NCBI GenBank assembly: GCA_038501195.1
Contig: JBBPUQ010000010.1
Coordinates: forward strand, 1,505,501 to 1,569,500
DNA: 64,000 nt
DNA from: Nemania diffusa
Lineage: Eukaryota > Ascomycota > Sordariomycetes > Xylariales > Xylariaceae
Reading direction: 5' to 3'
Shown here: positions 54,013-64,000 of the stretch, piece after piece
Position numbering within the stretch: position 1 is the first letter of the stretch
Layout: the number at the start of each line of letters is the position of its first letter
The notes under the pieces: generated by a model
Database searches by the model: none
Seen by the model: only the letters and a program-made list of their open reading frames with translations
Told to the model about the DNA's origin: nothing
Translations under genes and position numbers: made by a program

Positions 54013-57000
54013 ATAAATTTAAAATATATATTATTAAAATTTTATTATAATATAAAAATTATATTTATTTATATATTATTAAAGTTTTAAAACAAATAAT
54101 AATATATAATAATTTTTATTGTTTAATTTTTATATTTTAAAAAGTTATTTATTTAAAAATTATATATTATAGTTATTAAAAGTTTTATATTTATTATTTT
54201 TTATAGTTTTTTTTAAAAAGCAAATATAAATTTACAATTTTTATTTAATATAATTTTTATAAAAACACTTTAGTTATAAATAAATAAAAACTTTATTAAA
54301 AATATAGCTTAATTTTTTACTATATATTTGTTATAATTTAATATTAATAATAATTTTTTTAAAGTAATATATATAACTATTATTATTATATTATAATAAT
54401 TAAATTTTTTAATTTATTAAAATATATTTATAAATAATATATTTAATAAATTTAATATAAAATTTATTACAATTGTTTTTATTAGCTTTATATTTTTTAA
54501 TTTAATTAATTAATAATTTTTATAAAGTTTTTTATAATTAATATTATATATTTAATATTTATTATAATATTTAAAATATATTTAAACTTTTTATATTTTT
54601 AATTTAATTATATAACTTTTTAAATTTTTTATTATTTTTTATTTATTAAAATAATATTTATTATTATAAATAATTTTAAAAAACTTTTTAATTTATATAT
54701 TAAATATATATAATTTATATTTATTTTTTTTATTTATATTATATAATAAACTATTAACTATTGCAAAAAAATATTTAAATTATTTAAAGTTTTTAACACT
54801 TTTATTATTTTTTTAAATATTAATTAAAATTTTTTAATATTTAAAGTTTTTATAATAATTTATAATAATATTTTTTTATATATTATTTTTTATTATTGCT
54901 TTTATAATTATTTAAATTTAGTTTAATATTAGCTTTTTATTTGTTTTTTTTATTTTTTTTATTTTATTGACTTAATTTATTATAGCTTAAAGTTAATTAA
55001 AAATATTTAATATAAAATTAAATTATTTTAATAAATAAAAAACTTATAAATTATATTAAAATAAATAAATAAATATATTTATAAAACATTTGTTTATTTA
55101 ATTTAAAAAAACTATATTAATATAAATTTAATTAAATATTTTTTTAATTATTAAATAATTAATTAATATTATTACTAAATTATATAAAGCTTTTATAATT
55201 ATTTAAAACTTTTTATATTTTTAAACAATATATATAACTTTTAATTTTAAAAGTTTATATTTTATTTTAAACTATAATAAATATTTATTTAAAAATATAA
55301 TTAATAAAATTTATATATTTAAAATTAACATTTTTAGTTTTTAAATATAGCTATTTTTTAATTAAAATAATATCAATTTAAAACTTTTTTTTAAAAAGTT
55401 ATTTATTTATATAAATAAAATTTTAACAAAATTATAATAATAAAAAATTATATTATTATATATTAGTTTTTATATAGTTTTAAATAAAGCTTTTTTTTTA
55501 ATTATTAAAATAAATAAAATAATTTAATAATATATTTATTATTTATTAAAATTACTAGCTATTATATATTTTAATTATTTTTTTTTATTAAAAAAAGTTA
55601 TTTTTTATTATTATAATAATTTAATATATTATATATAATATAGCAGTAATATTTTTAAAAATTTTATATTTTTAAAATATTGTTTTAATATTTTTAACTA
55701 GTTTAAAAACTACAAATTTTTAAAAACTTTTAACTATTTTGTTATAATAAATAACTTAAATATATTTATTTAAAATTTTAATAATTTTATTAATAAATAT
55801 TTTAAAAATAACTTTTTAAAAAATAACAAAATTTACTATTTATAAAATAGCTTAAATATTATATATAATTGTTTTAAATAATTCTTTTTATTATTAAAAA
55901 ATATTATAATATTATTAATAAATATTTAATAGTAATATTTATAAAATTATAATAGTTTATTTATAAATTATTATATATATATAAATAAATTTTGAAATTT
56001 TATTAATATTATTATAAATTTTTTTAAACTTTTTAAGTTTATAATAATAAATTTATTTTAATATTTTAAATAAATTTTAAACTAATAAAAAAAAACATTA
56101 TATTTATTATTAAAATATAACTTTTTTTTTAAATTAATATTATTATTTTTAATTATAATAAAAATAAATAATTATTTAATATTATTATTTTATTAAAAAC
56201 TTATAAATTAACTATAAATTAAATATATAGTTTTTTTTTTTTTATAATTAAACAATAAAAATTAAATATATAAAAAATAATAGCTTATTTATTTATTTTA
56301 TATAATTTTATTTATATAATTTATTAAATATTAAATTTATTATATAATAGTTTTTAATATTTAATAAATATAAATAACTATAAAATTTAAACTTTTATTA
56401 ATTATTTATTAAAAATATTTTTATTTATTTATTTTTTAAAATATTAATTATATTTTAATTAAACTAAACTTTAAATATTTTTTTTAACAAATTTAATATT
56501 TTTTAAATTAGTAAATTTTTGTTAATATAAATAAATTAGCTAATAGCTGTTTTTACTTTTTTTTTTAAAAAAGATTTTTTAATATTTATTATAATAGCGA
56601 TTTTTTAAATTTTTAACTTAGGTTTTTTTATTGCTTTTATTACTGCTACACTTAAATTAAAGCTTATAAATTTTATTTTTAAAGCAGTTTTAATTATATT
56701 ATATATAATATTAATTAATAAAGTTTTTTTAACTATATTTAACAATTTTAATATATTAATTATATTAGCTATATTATTTTAACTTATATTTTTTTAAATT
56801 TATATTAGTTTTAATTTATAGTTTTTTATAACTATTACTTTTTATATATTTATATTTAAAATAAATTAATTTATAAAAAATATATTTAATATTATAACAT
56901 TTTTAAATATTTATAAGCTTATATTTATAGCTTTAACTTTTATATTATTTATAGTTATTACTTTAGCTATTAAAATAGCTATTTTTATATATTTTTTTTA

Positions 57001-58064
57001 TATAGCTTTAATATAATTTGATTTTATATACTTTTAAATTATATTTATTTTAATATTTTTAAAAATTATTTTTTTAACTAGTAATAAATTTATTAATATA
57101 ATTAAATATAAAGTAGTTAATTTTATAACTACAGCTATTTTATTTTTATAAAAAAGTTTAAAAGTAAATTTATAATTTAAAAACAAAAGTTTATATATTA
57201 TAAATATATAAACTATTTTTTTAAGTTTTAAAATTATTTTTTATAAAAATATTATTTTATATATATATAAATAAACTTAAAAATATATATAAAAAAATAT
57301 TTTAAAGTTATTTATATTAATAAATGTAATTTTATAATATTTATAATTAATAACTATATTATAAAAATTTAAAAAATTATTTTTAAAAAATATAATAAGT
57401 TTAATATTTTTATTTAATATTTATATAAATTTAATAACTTTTAAAAGTTTAAAAAACTTATAGTTATTATATTTTAATAAATAAAATATAAAAATAATTT
57501 AATTTATATATTAAATATATTTATTATTAATATTTTTAACTTTTTTTTTATATTATTTAATTATATATAAAAAATTAATAAAACTTTTATATATTATTAA
57601 GCTTTTTTTAACTTTTATATTTATATAAACTATAATATTATTTTTATTAAATTTATTATATATAGTTATTTTTAAATATAAAAATTAATTATTTAAAAAC
57701 TTTTTTATTTAAATATTAGTTTTTTAAATTTTAAATAATATTATTTATAAATATAATATAATTAATTTAACTTTTTTATTTTTTTTAAAAAAGTTATTAT
57801 TTTATATTATTAATATTATATTTATTAAAACCGCTTAATATATAAAATTTATATTTTAATATTTATATTACTTTAAATATATAAAAAACCTATTTTTAAA
57901 AAAAAAAACAAATTATTATATTATTTATATAAACAATATAATATATATATAAAAAATAAAAATTTAATTTGTTTTTTAATATATTTGTTATATTTATTAA
58001 TATATTTATTACATTTTTTTATTAAATTAAATATTTAATTATAATATTTATATATTTTATTATA
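54013..58064. other. Unassigned AT-rich sequence with a milder patch
   Basis: About 4 kb without genes. Between about 56,480 and 57,160 G and C are somewhat more frequent (for example GCTTTTATTACTGCTACACT near 56,633), which suggests a younger or less mutated element, but I found no terminal repeats or protein motif. Confidence 0.45.
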
Positions 58065-60125
58065 AATTACAGCTTTTTATTTTATAAGTTAAATATTAAT
58101 ATAGCTAATGTAATAGCTAATATAATAATTCAACTAAACTAAATCATTAAATTAAATAAAAAAATTTGCATATAAAAAACTTAGTTGCAAAAATTTTATC
58201 TATAATCAATTTTTTTTTTTTTTACTTTAATATTAATATATATATTTAAAATACTTTATATACTGCTATAAATATATTTGATATAATAATATTAAAGTTT
58301 TTTAAACAAAGCTAAATTTTTTAATTTATTATAATTAAATAATTAATTTAATAAAATTGAACTTATAAAATATAACCTTTGTTATATAAATTAACATAAT
58401 AAAAAAATATACATTGAAGAAATATTACTAGTACTTTTTTAATTATATAAAAGCTTTTATTTTTAGCAGTTATTTTTACTATTTAAAAGCTTTATTTTTT
58501 ATAATATTTTCGAAACTTTGATATTTTATATACTATTTAATTTTAATAGTAGCAATAAATATTTCTATTTTACTTTTTTTAAACTTAAAAGTTTTACTTT
58601 TAAATTTAAATTTTTTTTAACTATATAAAAGCTTTGTTTTTAATAGTTACTTTTTTTTTAAAACTTTAGTTATTTTATATACTATTTAATTTTAGTAACA
58701 ATATAAATAATATATGTTTTATTTTTAATACAAATATTTTAATTATTAAAACTTTGATTTATAAATTAATAAGCTAGTTTATTAAATTTTTGTTTTTTTA
58801 TACTATTTAAACTTTTTTTTTTTTTTTTATATATTTTTTAACTTGTTGTTACATCTATAAAAAATAGCCGAAAGCTTTTTAAAACTTCTATTTTTAAACT
58901 TTTTAAGTTATTACTTTAAAGCTTTTTTAATAAATTTAATAATAAATATTACTGCTAATTGCTTTTTTCGATTTATTAAATTAATACAAATATATAAAGT
59001 TACTAGTTTATTTATTAAATATTTGATTTAATATATTTTTTTAATATTTCTTTATATAAATTTATATATAATTAAACTTTTTAATATAAATATATTAATT
59101 TGCTAATATTTTGATTTATAGTTTAATAAACTAGTTTATTAAACTTTTGTTTTAATATATTATTTGAACTTTTTACATATAAAATTTTATATAATTAAGT
59201 TATTTAATATTTACTTATATAATAAATCGAAAACTTTAATTTCTTTTACTTTTAAAATTATTTATAAACTTTTTAAAATTTTCGAAAGTTTTATATAAAC
59301 TTAACTGTTAAATCTATAACTTTAGTTTATTTATAAAGCAATTTTTTATATATTTCTTTAATTTTTTAATTCAGTTTAAAAAATTATATATACTAATTTA
59401 ATAATTTAATTAAAAATTTTAAAACTATTTATTTTTTATATTTATATTTATATTTTTTACTTTATAAACTAAAAGCTATAGCTATAGCTTAAAACTATAA
59501 AAAATTTAAACTAAAGAGTAATATTTTTAAGCTTATATAATTTTTATATATATAAAAGTATTTTTATTTACTTTAATCTAGTTTTTTTAACTATAAATTT
59601 TCTAGCTTTTAAAACTTTATAAATTTATTAAAATTATTTTTTATATATTTTAAATATACAATTTAAAATATTTTTAGTTTTATATAAACTACAATATAAA
59701 ATAAAGTATTTATTATATATATAAATTAAATTGAAATAATTTAAAGCTTTTAACAACAATTTTAAAAGTTTAAAAAAATAATTGATTTAATAGCTTATTT
59801 AATAAATAAGTTAATAAATTAATAACTACATTAGCAGTTGCTACTTTAATAAATTTTCTTTTATAATATAAATTATATACAAAATAAAAATTTAAAAAAA
59901 TAGTTATAGCTTTTTGCTTTATAAGTTAAGTATTAATGTAACTAGTACAATAGCTAATGTAATAACTTAGCTAAACTAAGTTATTAAATTAAATAAAAAA
60001 GCTTGTATATAACAAGCTTAGTTGTAAAAATTCCACCTACAGTCAATTCTTTTTTTTTTTTTTTTAATATTAATATATATACTCAAAATACTTTATATGC
60101 TGCCACAAATATACCTGACATAACA
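58065..60125 (-). mobile_element. Short non-autonomous element with 224-bp terminal repeats
   Basis: Direct repeats of equal length lie at 58065-58288 and 59902-60125, enclosing 1,613 bp with no coding capacity. Read on the minus strand the repeat starts TGTTATGTCAGGTATATTTG, an LTR-like start; its other end (GCTATAACT) is not the usual CA. A possible 5-bp target duplication is TTATA at 58060-58064 against CTATA at 60126-60130, equal after one C-to-T change. The size suits a TRIM-like or deletion-derived LTR element. Orientation and class are tentative. Confidence 0.6.
59961..60019. other. Two adjacent perfect hairpins in the less mutated terminal repeat
   Basis: AATAACTTAG (59961-59970) pairs with CTAAGTTATT (59976-59985) around a 5-nt loop, and AAGCTTGT (59999-60006) pairs with ACAAGCTT (60012-60019) around another 5-nt loop. 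In the partner repeat (about 58123-58182) the same places have lost pairing through C/T and G/A changes. Confidence 0.75.
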
Positions 60126-62811
60126 CTATAGTTGATTAATATATATACGCTATTATTTTTAGTTAAAAATTAATTATTTTTTAAACCAAAAGTTAACATG
60201 TTTTTGTTACTTTTAAATTAATTATTTTATATTATATAAATATAGTTATAATTATATTTATTTTATTATTTATTTTAATTGTTTTTTTACTTTTGCTTTT
60301 TTTTTTTTAAGTAAGTTTTTGCGATTTGTTTTATTAAAGTTAAAATTTATTTTATTACTTATATTTTTAAAAAAAGTTTTGTTAACTTTATAACTTGTTT
60401 TTTTTGTTTTAAAATTTGTTTTAATTATATTAGTTATTATTATATTATTTGCAGCAAAATTTTTGCTTATTATATCGATTTTAATATATAAACTTTTTAA
60501 AAAGTTGCTTTTGTTTATTAATATTTTAGTTTATATAAACTTTTTAAAATAGTTTAAAGTAATATTTTTATATTACTATTAATAAAATTAGCTTTATTTT
60601 TGTTATTTTTATTATATAAAACAATAATATATTATTTTTGCTTTAAATAAAAGCTAGTAAATATATTTTAATTTTAAAGTTTATATTTGTTTAAATAACT
60701 GTTATAATGTTATATTAATTATAATTGCTATAATTTAGTGTTTTTATAACTTATATATATTTGAGCTTTTTTTAAATAAAGTTAATTATAGCTGTATTAT
60801 TTTTAGCTATATTTTTAAATATAAATTTAGCTATATTAAACTATTTTATTATAATTATAGTTTATATTATAAATTGCTAAATTAACTTATTAAATATAGC
60901 TATAAAACTTTTAACTTTTAAATAAATTTATATTTAATTTATTAATTTATTATTTTATTATATAATAATAAGTTTTTTTATTAAAATTTAAAATGTAGCT
61001 AAAATTTATTTAGTATTATTTTTAGCAGTATTTTTGTTTTTAAAAAAAAAATCAATATATTTAATAAAACTATATATATTTATAAAAATTAGCTTGTTTT
61101 TATTAATAATTAGTTTTATATTATTAAAATTATTATAGTTTAAATTAAATAAACTAACATTAAATCGTTTTAATTATTAAAACTTAAAAAAAAAATTGTT
61201 AATATTATAATTAAATATTTATAATATAAAACTTTTTTAATAATAATTATTTTTATATAGTTTATTTAAATTTTTAATTAAATAAAAATTATATTTAAAT
61301 TAATATAAATTTTTTAAGTTATTAAATAAAAAATTGCTTAAATTGCTAAAATCGATAAATCGTATATTATAAAAAGTACTAGTTAAACAATTATTATAGC
61401 ACAAAAAGAATTAAATTTTTGTTTTATTTAATTATTAATATATAATTAAATAACAAAATAAATTATTTAAATTAAAATTTAGTACTATTGTTAATTTAAG
61501 TTAAAACTTAATTATAAATTAAATAAATTAAATTTAAAATTAAATAATAAATATTAAATTAATTTGATTTATTAATGTTATAATTAAATTAAATTGTTAT
61601 ATTAAACTATTTAAAAAAAAAAAAAAAAAAGTAATTATTTAAAATAAAAGTTATAACAAAAGTTATAACAATAGTTTATTAATTAAATTTTTTTTAAAAA
61701 TTAGTTTAATTTAAAAAATAAATTTTTTTTTTAATAATATTACTAAGTTAACAATTTTATTAACTGCTAATTTAAATAATTAAATTAATATTGCAAATTA
61801 ATTTTTTATATTTTTTAATTTTTTTTATATGTTAATTATATTATTAGCTACTATATTTAACTTTTTTTAAATAATTAAATATTTAATAAATTATTTCAAG
61901 TTTTATTTAATAATTACTTTTTATATTTAAATATTTTTAAGTTTATATTAAATATATTTTTAAAAAGTTATATTATTGTTAATTTTTAAAAAAATAACAG
62001 ATATTTTAAAATTTACATTTAAAAATATAAAAAAAAAGTTTATATTTATTATATAAAACTTTTTGCTATTATATAATATAAATAGTTAAAAGTATATAAT
62101 TATTAAAAATGTTTAATTTTAAGTTTTAAATATAGTTTTATTAGCTAAAACAAAATTATATTTTATATTTATAGCTAACACTTGTTTTTTTTTTAAGCTT
62201 TATAAAAATAATTTATTTATTTTAATTAACTTTAAAATAAAGTTTTTAATATTTGCTAATTTATAAAATTTGTATAATTTATTTAAATCTATTATTAATA
62301 ATAATATAAACTTTTATTAAAGCAATATAAAATAACTTAAATATTTAAAGTTATATATAATATAATTTAAATATAAATTATAAAAATAAAGTTTTTTAAT
62401 AAATATTTATGTTTTAATAAATAATATATATATATAAAATTAAATAAATAAATTATAAATATATAAATAATATAAAATAAAATAATAAAATATAAATAAA
62501 AAATTTTATATATTATTAAAAAGTTTAATATAAAATTTAAAAATATAAATATAAATTAAAGTTTAAAAAAATAATAATTAAAAATATTATAAATATTAAA
62601 TAAACAAAAATTAATAAAAGCTTAAAGTTTAAACAAATAACAAGTTTTAATTAATTAATATTATTTTAAATATAATAATATTAAAAATAAATATAATTAT
62701 TTTATATAAAATATAAAAATAATTTATTTTATATAAAATTTTAATTAATCGATTTATAGTTTATTAATTAAAAGTTTATTATATTAATATTAATTATAAC
62801 TTTTTATTAAA

Positions 62812-62985
62812 TATAGCTGTTAAAAAACTAATTTAGTTAATTTTTAGTTATAATATTGCTAATTTTTTATTGTTTAATTATTATAGCTGTTAAAAAATTA
62901 ATTTAAGTAATTTTATAATAAGCTTTTATTTTTAATGTTTTAAATATAGCTATTAAAAAATTAATTTAACTAAAATGTTAAAACA
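62812..62985. repeat. Imperfect triple repeat of 62-70 bp
   Basis: Variants of TATAGCTGTTAAAAAATTAA followed by TTTA occur at 62812, 62882 and 62944, spaced 70 and 62 bp. Only the first part of each unit is well conserved. Confidence 0.55.
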
Positions 62986-63110
62986 AACTATTAAGTTTTA
63001 AAAATTTAAATAAAAGTATTAACAATAGCTGTTAATATAAAAAAAAAAATTAAAAAATTGTAAAATTAAAAAATAAAATTATTGCAATTATAAAATTTAT
63101 TATATTATTT

Positions 63111-63318
63111 AAAATATATTATTTAAAATAATATTATATATTAAGTTTAAAAATATAATATAAAAAAAAAAAAGCTAGTTTAAAATTAATAAAAAAGATT
63201 TATTTAATTTAAATTTTAGTTTACTTTTATTATTTACTTTTATTTTATTATTAATAAAATTTATTATAATATAAAGTTTTTTTTTTTTAAAAATAACTTT
63301 TTTATTTAACTATATTAA
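63111..63318. repeat. 207-bp dispersed repeat, copy 2
   Basis: Same orientation as 47078-47284 and slightly less mutated (for example TTTACTTTTATTATTTACTT). No companion copy nearby makes it the end of a full element. Confidence 0.7.
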
Positions 63319-64000
63319 TTATTTAAAATTGCTATAGCTAAATATTTATTTTAGTTTTTTTTTAGCTTTGATTTAAATATTAATATTTTTAATATAGCTA
63401 TTGATAATTTTTTTTTATTATTTAGTTTATATATAAATAAATAATTGTTTAATTAAAAAATAAATAAAAATTTTTTAAATTATAAATAATTTTTTAAGTT
63501 TTTTTAATTAATTAATAAGTTTATTACTTTTAAATAATAAATTAAAAATTATTTTTAAATTAAAAAAATTTAATAAAATTATATAAATAATATTTTCTTT
63601 ACTTTTTAATAATAAATTAATAAATATTGTAGTAATAAAAACGCTTTTTTGTTTTTTTTTTATTAATTAAAATTAAAAAAAAAGTCGGTTTATTAAACGA
63701 TTTATTTAAATCAGTTATAGCAATAAATATAATAAAAACAATAATTTTTTAATAAAACAAATTAAAAAATATTTTAATTTAAATTTATAAAATAATATTA
63801 AATAATTTTTTAACTTTTTTCTATTAAACTTTTAAAAATTAATCAACTTTTTATATTTTTTAAGTTAATATAATTTTTAATATTATTTTTTTAAATAATA
63901 TAAAAAACATTAATATTTTAATAATTGTTTTATATTTTTTTCTTTTAATATATCTTTTTAAATTTAAAATGTTTTTATAATTTAATTTAGCTTTTGTTTT

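Larger units (their letters stand above)
9691..64000. other. Gene-free AT compartment of RIP-mutated transposons
   Basis: The composition changes to almost only A and T; whole 60-base rows such as 10021-10080 have no G or C. There is no substantial open frame, because stops occur in all frames. Where two copies of the same repeat can be lined up by eye, differences are overwhelmingly C/T and G/A transitions, and most surviving C bases precede T. This is the signature of RIP acting on repeats in sexual ascomycetes. The block continues past the window edge. Identifiable elements within it are listed separately. Confidence 0.9.
60126..64000. other. Unassigned AT-rich sequence to the window edge
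   Basis: No gene is seen. It holds copy 2 of the 207-bp repeat and the imperfect triple repeat listed separately. The part 60,180-61,200 keeps more G and C than average for the block, but no motif or paired end was recognised. Confidence 0.45.

Noticed and set aside
62812..62985. CRISPR-like array
   Set aside because: Three imperfect units with unequal spacing in a eukaryotic AT-rich block; better read as a decayed tandem repeat.
9691..64000. Mitochondrial DNA or an AT-rich organelle/plasmid insertion
   Set aside because: No rRNA, tRNA or mitochondrial gene is recognisable, and the sequence consists of nuclear-type LTR elements with target duplications and transition-only decay.

Overview
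The window comes from a filamentous ascomycete (Pezizomycotina) genome. The evidence is short introns of 55-140 bp with CTAAC/CTGAC-type branch sites, a secreted LysM/chitin-binding gene set, and a sharp split between a GC-balanced gene region and an almost pure A/T region full of transposons mutated in the manner of RIP (repeat-induced point mutation). The species cannot be named from the sequence.

Positions 1 to about 9,690 are the gene compartment. It holds three genes for secreted proteins. The first is the 5' part of a LysM protein on the minus strand, cut by the window edge, with a GC-AG intron. The second is a 401-residue HExxH zincin-type metalloprotease on the minus strand. The third is a 1,425-residue subgroup C ('killer-toxin-like') chitinase on the plus strand, with eight exons including a 2-nt microexon, and with signal peptide, two LysM domains, CBM18, GH18 and a long Ser/Thr-rich tail. 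The protease and chitinase share a 952-bp divergent promoter. LysM proteins bind chitin fragments and subgroup C chitinases are predicted to cut chitin, so the three genes read as a small chitin-handling neighbourhood. That functional link is inference.

From about 9,690 to the end (about 54 kb) there is no believable gene. Many 60-base stretches contain no G or C. Five full-length LTR retrotransposons and one solo LTR can still be delimited by their terminal repeats and 5-bp target-site duplications. Family X (about 6 kb, LTRs 343-351 bp) has X1 at 12,768-20,185, with an internal 1,342-bp tandem duplication, and X2 at 35,160-46,891. Family Y is Ty1/Copia-like with 308-bp LTRs: Y1 at 25,040-31,041 (+), Y2 at 36,183-41,952 (+) nested inside X2, and Y3 at 48,092-54,012 (-). 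A solo Y LTR lies at 10,511-10,820. A short 2.06-kb element with 224-bp terminal repeats lies at 58,065-60,125, and a 207-bp dispersed repeat is present twice. The copies are mutated to different degrees: X and Y2 are nearly saturated, Y1 and Y3 less so. A block this long, gene-free and built of nested mutated transposons could be a centromere, a subtelomere or an internal AT-isochore; the sequence alone does not decide.
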